The notes beneath the pieces are model-generated. The model was not told the DNA's origin. It saw nothing but the letters and a program-made list of their open reading frames with translations, and did no database searches. Shown piece after piece: positions 22,356 to 34,696 of a DNA stretch of 64,000 nucleotides; position 1 is the stretch's first letter; each line of letters starts with the position of its first letter. The position numbers and the translations under genes are program-made. The stretch lies in NCBI GenBank assembly GCA_017654735.1, contig JADPYG010000001.1, positions 124,001 through 188,000 on the forward strand. The letters run 5' to 3'. The DNA comes from Vishniacozyma victoriae. Taxonomy: Eukaryota > Basidiomycota > Tremellomycetes > Tremellales > Bulleribasidiaceae.

Positions 22356-24224
22356 TCATGACGTCGTTGGTTCCCTTGAACCACCCGGATTAGCGTCCGC
22401 AGGTGTAGGAGCAGGAGTAGGCGCAGGGGCAGGAAGGAATGGATAAACCTCACCATCACTATCCGGTTCAATACCCATAATCTGATACTGACTCCCCATA
22501 CCGAGCGTATCAATTAACCTAGTAGCTCCTTTCCTAATATCTTCCTTCCTCTCTCCCTCGGCAGACGCTAATAATTTCGCCATCCTCGGCTCTAGACCTA
22601 ATGCTAGTAGGAATTGAGATTGTGGGATGGGTCCGTGAGATTTGGAACCGGTTGTATCGAGTGATTCGGATAGGTATGTGAAATCGACATTTGCAGTTAG
22701 ATCTGATGAACCTGGTTGATCGAAGATGTCCACTATTTGATGATTCCGGAAGCCCTACTGGTCAGCCTCCTCTCCTCTTCGTTCGTCTCGCTGTTCTAGA
22801 TCTGAGGCAGATGAGAACATGGGACGTACTCTGAAACTATTTCCAAACATCTGAGGACCTCCATAATCCACATAAAGCCCCGCTCCACCTTTCCCAATCA
22901 ATTGCCCAACTTTCCTACTGATCTTCCACGATTCCTGGGAAATCTCCACTCGTCCACCTTCTTGTAATTTAGGAAATCGGGATGAAGTAGTAGGGAGAAC
23001 TTGAGAGAGGGGAGTTGGTTCTCTGGAGATTGCTAGGCGGAATGGAGATTTGGATGTTGTTGGCATTCTACTGCGTTAGCAATGTTTTGTCTAGATCAAG
23101 AGTGAGAAGACAAGTAGGAAAGAGGAGGGACTTACTGGTGATCATAAGCTGGATCTATATCTACCATAACCTCTTCAAATTTGTTTCCTCGTTTCTACCC
23201 TTAGTCAAGTCATTTGAACACTTTTAAGAAGGACTCACCTCGAAAACATTAACAGGCATAGCATCAAAGAACTCGTGAGCCATCACGATCGTAAATACAT
23301 CATCGGCTACTCATTAGCCTCTAGCCTTCTACATCTTCGAAGCAAGACGTGGGAAGACTCACATTCAGGAATATCTTCAATCTTGTCCACCCAACTTAGA
23401 TCTACCTGTTTTCCTTTTAAGCGGGCTTCTAGCTTCTGGCCCTGGATCTTCTGGAGGTGCTCGCTATTCTCTACTAGGATTATTGATGAGATTTCGTTGG
23501 ATATCGTTGGGAATGCGAATAACGTCTGGATCATTAGATTGATATCCTTCTTTACTATCTTCCTCTTCCTCGCCTATCTCTTCTGTTTTACTCGGCCCTT
23601 CAGTCACCCATGGAGAACCGAGATGATGTACATTATGAAGAAGTATTGACTCACTCTAAGCATATCATCCATTAATGTCCCCCTTCCTGGTCCAAGCTCT
23701 ACGAGCCTAACTTTCTTTCCTGAGCTAGCCATCCATCTGGTAAGGTAATAGATTGCCATTAACTATCATCAGCTGTATTCCTCCGACAATCCATGTTCGG
23801 ACCTCTCGAATGGGATTATATAGTTGAGCGGTGTATGAAGAAAACGTACCTCTCCGAATATCTGAGAAATCTCTGGAGAAGTGATGAAATCCCCTTTTGA
23901 ACCGAATACTTCTCCTTTTGAATAATAACCCTCTGTAGGATGCGTTAGGCACATTTGCATATACCTCGCAACAGAAACAGGACCCGTGATCTATCTATCA
24001 GCTTCTAACCTGCCTTATCAGAGATAGGTGATTACCTTGATCGAATCCGTAATGATTTTAGCCAATGGATTAGGAGCTGGTCGATTGGTAGATACAAGCG
24101 CGGGAGTGTTTGAGGTTGTGCTATTATATCTCCGTCTGGGCAATGGCAGGATTCTGGAAGTCGTAGTTCTCGACCTGCTGGTTGAGCAGCATAATCGTAC
24201 CGATGTCCGAGTTGCCATGGTCAT
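22356..24224 (-). CDS. NDUFAF7: NDUFAF7/MidA-type mitochondrial arginine methyltransferase
   Basis: Mitochondrial SAM-dependent methyltransferase that dimethylates an arginine of the complex I subunit NDUFS2 during assembly. ATG at 24224 gives an Arg/Ser/Thr-rich leader without acidic residues (MATRTSVRLCCSTSRSRTT), fitting matrix import. Core: NPLAKIITDSIK, ITGPVSVARYMQMCLTHPT, EGYYSKGEVFGSKGDFITS-PEISQIFGE, which is the family signature, then the glycine-rich SAM site WMASSGKKVRLVELGPGRG-TLMDDML read across an intron, and later exons ending DFTYLS..., GPIPQSQFLLALGLEPRM. The C-terminus has a Pro/Ala/Thr run. Its presence implies an organism with respiratory complex I. Divergent from REX3, 162 bp apart. 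Confidence 0.9.
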
Positions 24225-24386
24225 GGTAAATAAGTAAATGATCGATCATTTAGGTGAAATCCCAGAAAGTTGATCTGCCCGTGCCTGGGTGAATCAACTG
24301 ACCGATTAGTGATGATTAGACTATTGCTTCTCGTTCTTACACCTCAAATCATGGAGTCATAGCCATTGGATACATGAGCACAGAGG

Positions 24387-26314
24387 ATGTTCTCGAATCT
24401 AGGTCTATTGAGTCATGGGAAATGCCCGGATGGAGAGGGATGTACGAGAATACGATGTTTCTTCAATCACGGACAAAGCCGACCCCTACCTCGACCCGGA
24501 GCCAGCACGAGCACGAGTACTAGTAGCATCAAGAAGAGACCACTTGAAGACGTCAAGCCTACATCATCATCCTCTATCAACCCTGCCAAAAAGTCGGATG
24601 GGACGCCAGCTGCTAAGATCCCCAAGCCCACCCCGGTACTCAAGGTACGTTGATAAAGAGAGTACCAGAGCTGACACAAGGCTTCTTCAAGTAGATCACT
24701 TCCCCCAATTGTCAATATCCCCAAAGCTCCTCAAGTGGCATCTCCAGTAAAATCTCAACCTCCTCCACCACCTGTTGCTGGATCATCAACGTTAGTCCCC
24801 ATCTTATCGAAATCAAGTAAAACATCGCCCCACCCCTGGGCAGATAGGCAAAAGGGTTTACGGACTTTACATACTCAATTTGAGCAACTTGTACGTCAAT
24901 GATTACATTTCCCGCTGATGATAGTACGCCTCTATACCTAATGTACCTCCCGAACTCGCAAGGAGGAATGCTATAGATCAGGAACTTGAGATATCATCAA
25001 CGTCAAATACGGCGGGGTACAAGAGGTCAATCCACCATGCTGCCGTTTCAGTATCGCGTCGAGTGAAACCCGATCGGCTGCATCATCCATCAGTGGGAAC
25101 AGTGAAGGAATCAAGAATAGCGACCGAAGCAGCGGAGAAGGAGAAATTATCGAAGCTATCATTCGATAGGATTGAACAATACCTCCTCCCCATCCCCGAC
25201 TTTGAGAAATGGCGATACCCAAATCCCAACGATGATGGCTTAGTCAATCCACCACTAGTCAAACCGGATGGAGAGGGTGAAGATCAGACCTGTGGAAGAT
25301 GTAAGAAACCATTCACAGTCTCATCTAAGAGAATGAAAGAGAGGATGGGGGAATGTCATTTCCACCATGGCCGTCTTGCGCCTGAAAGGATTGAAGGGTT
25401 TAGGAAATGGATATATTCATGCTGTAAGCGAGAAAGAGGTGAGGAAGGGTGTGAGGAAGGAATCCATGTTTTCAACTGTGGGGATGATGATGCGATGTTG
25501 GCGAAGCGAGTACCGTATGTTAGAGTTGGGAAGGGGGTTGATAGTGGGAATAAGGGTGGGGTGGAGGTATTGGGCATGGATTGTGAGATGATTTGTGAGT
25601 CCCTTCCGAGTTCGCGCCGAGGGATAGGGCTGATGGTAGATACCACGGCCGGATCGTCTCTGGCGAGAGTAACGATAGTCGACGAGAGCGGAATAGCTGT
25701 CCTGGACGAGGTGGTCAGGCAACATGTCCCTGTACTGTAAGTTCGGTGAGCCTTGTTCATGACCTCAAACTGATAGACAGGGACGTAAACGCTAGGTTCT
25801 CTGGAATCAGCCAAGATCAACTAGATAAAGCAATAATGGATATCAACGGAGTCAGGGCCGCTTGTCTAATGTTCATTGGTCCTGATACCGTTCTCGTGGG
25901 ACATGGGTATGTTGAATCTATACTAAACACTGATGCTGATGCTGACGTGCAGTCTCGAGAATGATCTGAGGGCGTTGAGGATCTTACATGACAAAATCAT
26001 CGATACGGCTGTTGTATGTTCCCTTTTTCGAACGAAAGCTGATATGTAGATATTCCCACACGATAAAGGCCACCCCTTCCGCAGAGCTCTACGTGATCTG
26101 TAAGCCCCTCTTCTCTGACTAGCACTTGTTCCCGCGCGGAGGAAGCTAACAAGATAGGGTAAAAGAGAAACTGGGCATATTCATCCAAGATCGTACAGCA
26201 GACCTAGGACACAGTTCGGCAGAAGATGCTAAAGCTGCTCTGGATCTAGTCAAGTGGAGAGTAAGGGATGATAATGCTGGTTCTAGAGATGTTTTAGAGT
26301 CTAGCTTAGCATGA
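24387..26314 (+). CDS. REX3: REX3-like RNA 3'-5' exonuclease (DEDDh)
   Basis: Member of the REX family of RNase D-superfamily exonucleases that trim RNase MRP and other structured RNAs. Order: an N-terminal CCCH-like finger (HGKCPDGEGCTRIRCFFNHG), a Ser/Pro-rich linker, a helix LEYLL-type segment IEQYLLPIPDFEKWRYP, a second zinc site CGRCKKPFTVSSKRM ... GECHFHHGRLAPERIEG, IYSCCKRERGEEGCEEGIHV, then the nuclease: LGMDCEMIC (motif I), LVGHGLENDLRALRI (motif II), IFPHDKGHPFRRALRDL and the last exon with HSSAEDAKAALDLVKW (motif III, His-x4-Asp). All catalytic Asp/Glu residues are visible. About eight exons; stop TGA at 26312-26314. Confidence 0.9.
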
Positions 26315-26549
26315 TACGTATACCCTCGACTCCTTATCCCCTTCATCAGATATGCATAATCGGCCATGTCCGATGGATTGGAAATCGCCCTTTGGTCCTT
26401 TGGAAATGAGATTCGCTTGGAATGTTCGGAACTCCACCGGGCGGACATTGACTCGTCGACTTATACATATAGATAGCATAGAACTACACCTCTTCCATCA
26501 GACCATTCCCTGCACACTTCAGACTTGAACCACCTCGAACATTACCGCC

Positions 26550-27683
26550 ATGCCCCACGCTCTCGCTCCCCCACCTGGAATCTATCCACCTTTAGTAAAC
26601 TTCTTTAACGAAGATTACTCTCTCGACATACCTACAATCATCCAACATGCTATCCGATCCGCCAAGTCAGGGGTAGCAGGCCTAGTCATCCTCGGCTCGA
26701 ACGGAGAAGCAGTCCACATGGACGCATCAGAACGAGTCTTACTCGTTTCTTCAATTCGAAAAGCACTCGACAAAGAAGGTCTCAAAATACCATTAATAGT
26801 AGGATGTGGACAACAATCCAAAAGAGCAACACTTCAAACTATCAAGGAAGCTAAAGAAGCTGGAGGAGATTTCGCGCTGGTGTTACCTCCAAGTTATTGG
26901 CCTACTGCTATGACTAAAGGGAATGTTACTGGGTACTTTAAGGAGTTGGCGGACGAATCGGAATTGCCTATATTGGTTTATAATTTCCCATTGGTCGCGA
27001 ACGGGGTGATGGTGGATTCGGATCAATTGATTGAATTGGCAGGACATGATAATGTGGTCGGATGTAAATTGACCTGTGGTGTGAGTCTTTCCTTCTGTCA
27101 CCTCTTCTACCCTATGCGTATTCTTTAGACGGTTCTACGTCGCCTTTTCGGGCTCTTGCTGATAATAGAACCTCGGAAACCTCCATCGAACAGCATCCCA
27201 TACCGATCCAAAACATTTCGCAGTCATGGCTGGAAAAGGTGAATTCCTGCTCCACGGTCTAATCGGCGGTGCATCAGGTGCAATTGCAGCTTTGGTCAAC
27301 ATGTACGTGGAGTTCACCTCTTTTCACACATCTTCCCTCCTTATTTCTCTGCGTTCCCCACCCTCTCCCCGCTTTTGCCGACCTCAACCTGCCTCCGGCA
27401 TGGAAAATACGCTGATATCAGCGCACCAAAAGCCCACGTCGCACTCCACAAAGCATTCAATGAAGGCGACTACAAACGAGCAAAACAACTCCAAGACGTG
27501 CTAGCAGATGGTGATCTCGCAATGCAGAAACTTGGAGTTGCGGGCCTGAAATTCATTGTGAAGAGTTATTATGGGTATGGAAATGGATTAGCTAGGAGTC
27601 CATTACCTAATGCCAATGAGGAGGCTTTCAAGGGTCAGAAGGGGGTTCTTGATAAATTGATGGACCTTGAATTTAGTCTGTAG
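26550..27683 (+). CDS. DapA-family aldolase, 4-hydroxy-2-oxoglutarate aldolase-like
   Basis: Class I (Schiff base) aldolase of the dihydrodipicolinate synthase/N-acetylneuraminate lyase family. In fungi this branch is closest to mitochondrial HOGA1, which splits 4-hydroxy-2-oxoglutarate to glyoxylate and pyruvate in hydroxyproline breakdown; other family members act on sugar acids. Visible motifs: GIYPPLVNFFNEDYSLD, GLVILGSNGEAVHMDASER (the G-S/T-x-GE loop), the catalytic Tyr in ILVYNFPLVANG and the Schiff-base Lys in VVGCKLTCG. Then NLGNLHRTA..., GGASGAIAALVNM and a helical end LDKLMDLEFSL. Three or four exons; about 320 residues is normal. No leader is evident, so a cytosolic site is possible. 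Substrate is not decided by the sequence. Confidence 0.87.
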
Positions 27684-27804
27684 ACTCGATTCTTCATAGA
27701 TGCTAGAAACATAGAGCCGATGGACTGGTTTACAATGTATACATCTTGTCATACCTATTCTTTCTCTGACTACCCAATACTACATGTGATGCCGCTCCGA
27801 CCGC

Positions 27805-30095
27805 TTACTGAGAAATAGGGACGCTCATACCCATGAACCCCCTTCCATCTTGACTCTTGAAACTCAAGTTCTTTCCCTTGAGATGAGCAGTCTTGGCGTC
27901 TTCGGCAACTTGTTCCATGGTGTATGTACCCCTCTTTCCCTCTGGCAAAGCATTGTAGATCGCCTGAGCATACGCTGGGGAGATAGCATACTGCTGAGCA
28001 AGGTATCCTTGTTGTACGATCGAATCGGCAAACTATCATCAGCTTTCTTCTTTTATCTCGAAATCATGGAAGGAAGAAGGAGAAGACGTACGGCAAGAAG
28101 CTTGGCGGTGTTGTTGTGTAGATGATCCCTCTGTTCTTCGGTCATGACCCTAGTATACAATTCCCTGACTTGATCATACTCGCTGACCTCTCCCTCATGT
28201 GACCAATGAGATCGCCTCGAAACGACATTGGAAGCAGCTTGGTAAGAAGCTTCAGCTACTGATTCTCCAATGAAACCAGGGGCGGCGGAAGCGGGGTTGT
28301 TAGATGAGTGCCTGTTTGGGAACTAATTATTAGCGAAAAGCAAGGAGAAGAAGTGGAGGGGAGACTCGCATAAGTAGGTTTCTTTCCTACATCACCATCT
28401 ATCCTCATATTTCCCCAGTAATTGTCTGGAGAGTGGAATTTGGACATGACTACCATTAGTAAGATCTATGTAGTTGATGGGGACGTACAAGGACAATTGA
28501 CTGGGATCTGATGAATGTTGGCAGATCCAAGTCGGTGGTATTGAGCATCTCGATAGCTGTCTTCAGTCTTCAATCTTGATCGAGATCGCAGAAGGGACAT
28601 ACAAGAAAGCTCGCCATTGTAGTAGAGTATCTGGAGAAAGTTCGATTCCTGGAACCAATGATCCAGGTGAGAAAGCAGCTTGTTCAACATCTCGATGATA
28701 ATCTTCCGGATTCTTATTCAATTCAAGAACACCAACTTCCTGCATTGGGAACTTGCCTACTGGTCAGCATGGGCTGTATAGAAGGCGAGAGGGATAAGCC
28801 TCACCCCTAGGCCAGACCTTTGTAACATCAAATGGATCGAAGCTAGTCTTGGTAGCTTCCTCAGGGTTCATGACTTGGATACAAAGCGTCCAACCAATGG
28901 AACCGCCACCTTTGATCAAGTCGAATAATTGTCTCTTTGAGTAATCGGGATCAAGACCTTGAGTACGGAGGGTTTCATCGAAATCGAATTGTTTAGGCTC
29001 GAAGTTTGGTCTAGTGGTACTGATATCAGCCCTGTTCAAGGCTACAGGAAGTGGGAGGATATGGAGAAGAGGAGAGTAGATTGACTCACTTTGACAAAGA
29101 CGGCTTCTCCCGCTTTATTGACCCATCGGAAGGTATGACACCCATAAGCCGAAAACTGATTTCCATCAGGCGTAGCGTAATCCGACAGAAGCATCATTCC
29201 AGCATGTTGAGATTCGGGGACATTCGCAAGGAAGTCGAACCAGGCATTGAAATCAAGTAAGAACGATTGAGGGTGTCGTTGTTGAGATCGAATATTGTCT
29301 GGGCCTTGGAATGGGTCCCTGGTCATCAGCGAGAGCTCAGCTTGAGCGTGGGAGGATAGAGAGGCGGCATCCAAGCGAGATATTGGAGCAGAACAAAAGA
29401 TGTGGGAGGGAAATAGGCGAAAACTGGAATTTTGTATCAGGACTCACCTGACGAAGAAGACTGGAAAGTTCAGGCCAACGAGGTCGAAGTTCCCTTCAGT
29501 AGTGTAGAATTTCGTCTCATGGCCTCTGGGGTTACGAGCGGAGTCGGGATACTCTCGCTGGACATCAGCAATGATCAAGAAGAAGAAAAAAAGGATTAAA
29601 AATTCAAATTTTTGGATTTTTCGATTTTTAGTGAAAAAGAGGGTGAAGACTCACGCCATATGTAACGGTACTCAATCGAGTATAAGTGGGAGTCTTTGTC
29701 CCTACTCCCAGCAAGAACGCAGCCCTGGTAAGATGCGAAACATCCTTGGCAACGGTAAAATGTCCAAAAGCACTCCATCCAGCAGGATGAACAATCCTCT
29801 CCTGAATCTTTGATCGATCAAAAGCCTGTTGCTTCTCAAGTAGTAACGCATCCCCTTGGTACGGGATACCGCCTACATTAAGTGGATGACCAGAGTCAGG
29901 GAGGAGTTGACCAAAGTTTGAAGTGTAGTAAGGTGAATTATCTTGAGCGTCGGATTTCTGGACGAGTCCTGCGATTCTAGCGGCTGTGCCGGCTGGACCA
30001 TCGTTTAGGCCTGAGAAGAATTGAGATCGTTGCATTGGTCTTGGATCGACTCCGGGGATGGCGGTTAGGGCATCTTGAACGAATTGAGCTGTCAT
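27805..30095 (-). CDS. Heme catalase (clade of small-subunit type)
   Basis: Monofunctional heme catalase, breaking down H2O2. Many exons. From ATG at 30095: [60 protein letters not shown] with the catalytic His in RIVHPAG, then [20 protein letters not shown] with the active-site Asn of the GNN-type motif, [20 protein letters not shown], and the proximal heme Tyr in [18 protein letters not shown] read across an intron. Ends [22 protein letters not shown], with no SKL-type peroxisomal signal. The first part ([19 protein letters not shown]) follows the family. Length about 560 residues is within the range of fungal small-subunit catalases. Single introns near 29430-29650 are A/T-rich. Confidence 0.92.
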
Positions 30096-31444
30096 CTTGA
30101 TATCGTATTCGTAGTAAGATATAGTTTTGGGGAAATAAAAGTGAGCAGGAGGCCAATTGGATTATATGTATATCGACGATTAAGTCAGTCTGATATAATG
30201 ACGTTCATACTGACAGTCATCAAATCAATTCATTGATCCATCCCCTGCCCACTGGAAGTAGGCTCTGCTCATGTCAATAAGGAGTAGAATGGTAAGCATT
30301 GCGTCATCATGGTAGATAGATAGACTCTGAGTTCAGTCTCTCTCCAAGCGCCTCGGATTCGAGCCCAGTGAGTTGACGTGGTAACAGGATCAGTCTTGCT
30401 TACTGTTGATGATGTATGATTTGATTATCATAAGATGACCGAATATCATATCAAGTTGACGCGACGCGATTGGAAGCTTCCGCTGATGCTGACAGGTCTA
30501 CTGCTCTTCCGTGAATTAGGCGCCGGGTCGTGAGCCTACCTATCGGTTCACCTCGATGCGATTCGTACCGAGTCGATCTGTTCGCCGAGAAGACAGAAGA
30601 CAGAAGAGAGTTTGGAAGAAGCGGGGACGGGGCGGGGCGATCAATTTCAAAGTTCAGCTGCTTCGGAGTCAATTTTTCAGCCACCCCACACATGTCTGTT
30701 GGACCTGAAAGTCGAGGCTCTGCAATACCGACACTATGATCAATATCCGAGCTTTATCTAAATATTGAGGCGTGGATAAGCCTATATCTCTAGCGCGCCA
30801 TCACTCTACAGAAGGGACGGGGTGAGGACGAGAACCGGTATTCTACTTACCGGTCTGTTTAATCACTAAAATGATTTTTAGCAAATTGGGTCCGTGATTT
30901 TCGGATAAGCATATGAAGTTGAATTGCCACCAATACCAGAAGAGGTTAGTCGAAACGTATCTACCGACCCCTTGATTCCAGCGAAAATAATCCAACCGAC
31001 CGAGATCGATGTATCACGAGAGGAAGACTTTGTAAGGTATCAAAAGAGAGTCATTTAGTCAAAAAGGTACGATTCTGCCTTTTGTGTAACTTAACTAAAG
31101 TTACTTACTGATCTTGACTTTACGGCACATGTCCCTTTGGAAAATGTTAGTTTCATGTGCTTGTAGCGAAGGAGACGGTGATGGTCGTCATGGCCTAGGT
31201 ACCTTTAGTCCCCCGGTATCCAAGTTGACTAGGACTAGTTGTGCTTGGTTGACAACGGGCGACGCCTCGATACCTTTGACCAGGGTCGGTAATGAGCCGG
31301 TGATCGATCGGATGTAGGTTTGGAAAGGTATAAGAACAGGTCGTTCTCCCAACTCGCATCATCTCATCCTTCCCATTCACTCCTCACCCTACCACCTCGT
31401 CAGACTTACATACCTACTCAATACCTGACCAAACCTCTGCCAAG
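30096..31444. other. Long divergent promoter, catalase / cutinase
   Basis: 1.35 kb between two divergent genes whose products are both typically regulated by environment. Contains an inverted repeat (31086-31104), direct repeats of ACCGGT near 30835 and 30858, and T/A-rich runs. Small open frames (30451-30693 minus, 30530-30739 plus, 31114-31317 plus) have no domain and overlap each other on opposite strands; I do not call genes. Confidence 0.45.
31086..31104. repeat. Inverted repeat in cutinase promoter
   Basis: Seven-base arms GTAACTT and AAGTTAC separated by five bases, about 340 bp before the cutinase ATG. Perfect dyad symmetry is what a dimeric regulator would bind. The right arm with its flank recurs at 40667-40686. 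Confidence 0.4.
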
Positions 31445-32256
31445 ATGTTCCGACTTTCCACCTTCCTCTCCCTCCTCTCCATCTTTCAACTCGCCACCGC
31501 CGCTCCTGTCCTCGATGACGTCCACGCCCTCGTCGAACGACAAACAGCCGGTTGTCCCGCCTACACCATAATCAACACTCGAGGCACTGGTGAACCCCAA
31601 CGTGAATCCTCAGGCTTCACAACCATCAATTCTCGAGTTCGAGCCGCTAAATCCGGTGGTCAAATCTACAATACAGTCTACGCCGCTGGATTCTCTCAAA
31701 ATTCAGCAGCAGGTACCACCGACATCGTTAATCGAATTACTACCACTCTCCGATCCGATCCTGGACATTGCTTCATTTTGGAAGGTTACAGTCAGGGAGC
31801 TGCTGCTACTGTCGATGCTTTACCCCGATTGACTGGGGCTAGTTTTAATGCTGTCAAGGGAGTATTCCTTATTGGAAACCCAGACCATAAAGCTGGATTG
31901 GAATGTAATGTCGATACCAACGGCGGAACGACTACTCTGAACGTTAATGGTATTTCGGCTAGGTTATCTGCTGGTATCCCATCCAACTGGGTACCGAAGA
32001 CATTGGATGTTTGCAACTTTGTACGTTTTCTCCCTCATTCTTCTATGTAATTGTTACGTTGACTGATACCCAGGGTGATGGAGTATGCGATACGACCCAC
32101 GGAGCAGGCATCAATGCCGCCCACCTAGTCTATCCCCGAGATTCCGGAACCCAAAACCTAGGCACAAACTTCATTACTGCTGCTCTCAACTCTGGATCTG
32201 GTTCCGGTTCAACTCCTGCCCCGGCTCCCGCTCCCAGTGGGACTAGCTCCGAGTAA
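31445..32256 (+). CDS. Secreted cutinase-family serine esterase
   Basis: Extracellular alpha/beta hydrolase of the cutinase family, acting on cutin, polyesters or lipid esters. ATG at 31445 gives the signal peptide MFRLSTFLSLLSIFQLATAA, a short pro-region ending LVERQ, and the mature domain: CPAYTIINTRGTGEPQ, catalytic serine in FILEGYSQGAAAT, cysteine pairs, and after one intron (about 32020-32073) the catalytic Asp in GDGVCDTTHG and His in NAAHLVYP. C-terminus is Ser/Gly/Pro-rich (SGSGSGSTPAPAPAPSGTSS). Complete triad; length about 250 residues. A GTAAGC donor inside the last codons and a CAG at 32329 could splice to an exon ending at 32372, replacing the last residue with a short Cys-containing tail. 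Confidence 0.9.
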
Positions 32257-32711
32257 GCCATTCCCCTTCTATACCAAAGTGACACCCTCCGATGAGATGA
32301 ATTGCGCTAAGTGATAGTTGTCCTTGCAGGTACACTTTCTCCTACTGTCCCTGTAGGTACATCCGAGGTTAGGTGTACTCAAGCGGATTTGCGGGCGTGA
32401 GTGTTGGGAGTGGATATAATAGTAGAAGAGGGTTTCGATATCATCGTGAGGCGTAGCCAGAAGACATGCATATAAAGAGCTGTGCTCGATTACGACGTCC
32501 CTCCCATGATAGAGCATCTGCGAGCATCTTGATCCAGAATGGTGAGGAGACATCATGGACGACGATCCTTTGCACTACAGAAGAGTCGTTGGCTTGCCTC
32601 GGTCTATTTGTCGAGTGGATAGAGGCTCGCCAGACATCGTCAAGTGCAATAAATGGATCGAGATGAGAAGTATACAATGTTTGCATACAATATAACTGCC
32701 TACTCGTCCAT

Positions 32712-34394
32712 CTACTGACCACACTTCCAGTAACAAATATCTCCATCTTGAACCTCGTCTACATTATCAGCATGATCCTACATGTGGAAGAAAGGGCTTA
32801 CAAGTTTTACCCTGCTGTCGTTGTTTACCAGCTGCCTTGACAGCTGCTTCTGTTCCGTATTCCTTCAAATCCTCGAATGCCATGATCTCACCACAAACGA
32901 ACTTGTTTTCAAAGTCGGAGCTGATCGTCAGTGACGTTTTGTGGATGAAAGAGGGGGAACATACTGGATAACACCAGCAGCTGCTGGGGCTTTGAGACCC
33001 TTTCTCAAAGTCCAAGCTCGGACCTCATCAGGTCCACAGGTGAAATATCGAATAAGTTGTAAGGAAGAGTAACCGTGTGTCGTGATTTTACCAAGAGCAC
33101 TTGGGTTTCCTTTTGGTAGACCAAGTGCTTCTCCCTCGGCAATCTTCTCCTCTTCCGACATCTTTACTAATCGCTCCTCGAGAGCGACAGAGAAAGGAAT
33201 AAGGGCATCTCCGGGGTTGTTCTCGTCAATCCAAGCTTTGATCTTTGGTAACCACTTGTTCTTCTTTCGGACGAAATCACGTTCTGAAAGATTGACTAGG
33301 TAATTGATGGGTTTGGCGGTCAAGAGGGTCATGCCGTTGATGACCTCGATCTATACCGTTAGCCTCTCTTCTTGGAAATTTGTTCAACGCAATCAAAGGG
33401 GGAAGAGAGGTGGTAGAGGGTCAGATATCAACGTTATCTCATTCTTAATGGGCGTTACTCCTGTCGACGAGCTGGGTTTGATCGAGCAAATGTGCTCTTT
33501 ATCATCATATGGTGGGTTGGGATTTGAGGTAGATGCTGGGTGGAAAGAGACAAAGGGGAAAAGGTGAAAGTCATAACACGACTTACATCCTTGTTAGTCC
33601 ATGGACCCTTTCGGACATCCTTGTTCTCAACAGTGAGCCATTCGAGGACCTTCTCGACGGTGGCCTATTATCAGCGAGTATTCTATCAATGGCCTGACTG
33701 CCGTCGCATAAACTCACCTGCTCCTCCTTCTTGGCCTTATCAGCCAAACTGATTGATCCAAGACCCCTAGTAACCTTCTTCAACTTCTCCAACTCTTTCT
33801 CAACCCACTCGATATCCTTCAACCTCAATTCCGTAGAGATAATCTGCATATCTCTACATGGGTCGACATCACCCTCGACGTGGATGACCTCGGCGTCATC
33901 GAATGCACGGACGACTTGGAAGATACCGTCGACTGCACGGACGTGGGAAAGGAAAGCGTTTCCTAGACCTGCACCTGTTGATGCACCGGCAGTTAGACCG
34001 GCGATATCGATACATGTTAGGAAAGCGGGGACCTGGGATTTGGGCTTGTAGACCTCTGCGAGCCAGTCGAATCGGGCGTCGGGAACAGGGATACGGGCCT
34101 CCTCGGGGTCGCTGATTGTCAGGGCTGTTCACACTGTCAGGCGAGCTAGACTTACATGGTGGCATAGGGGAAATTGGCGGCTTTACCCAAATCTGTCTGG
34201 GAAAGGGTGTTGAAGAAGGATGATTTTCCGACGTTGGGAACACCGACAATACCGATCTGTTATCAGCACGATGTCTGTCAGATGGTAGCTACGATAACAT
34301 GACTAGCGTCATGCCTGGAACATACCTTCAAGTTATTTCCCGGCCTGCCGAGAATAACCCTCTTGACCTCCTCTCCCTTCTTCTTTGGGGGCAT
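32712..34394 (-). CDS. OLA1: OLA1/YchF Obg-like ATPase
   Basis: Cytosolic P-loop ATPase of the Obg-HflX superfamily that prefers ATP because its G4 motif is NxxE. From ATG at 34394: [19 protein letters not shown], then [19 protein letters not shown] (P-loop), [40 protein letters not shown] (G3), a coiled-coil arm [29 protein letters not shown] (the NLSE form of G4), and the TGS domain [20 protein letters not shown], with the end [16 protein letters not shown]. The last exon is reached by an intron ending AATGTAG, so the stop is at 32712. A second in-frame ATG at 34502 would extend the N-terminus (see findings). It is 302 bp from the divergent cytidine deaminase. Confidence 0.93.
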
Positions 34395-34696
34395 TCTGGC
34401 AAATGTTAAAGATGTAGAATGAAATAAAGAAGCTCGAACCTGTCGAGATATGTGTGTTGGTAGTGATGCTCTTACTGTTAATACAGATAAGCAGAGAGGC
34501 ATACACTAATATATAGTGTGTAATAGAATGAAGAGCGGAAAAAGAAGAGATGGAATGCAGTTTGATAGAATGAGAAATTGATCACGAGCCTAATTCACGG
34601 ACTAGATCATTCCGCAGGCCTAATTGACCCCACTACTTCCCCACTCGTCCTCTTGTGCCAAGCTACTCTACTCTGCAACTGTACATATACATAACA

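Noticed and set aside
29560..29650. A/T-rich palindrome-like stretch in the catalase gene
   Set aside because: It is an ordinary intron with A- and T-runs; the apparent symmetry is low complexity.
30451..30739. Opposite-strand open frames between catalase and cutinase
   Set aside because: Both strands are open over the same bases and neither shows a domain or splice context; more likely promoter.
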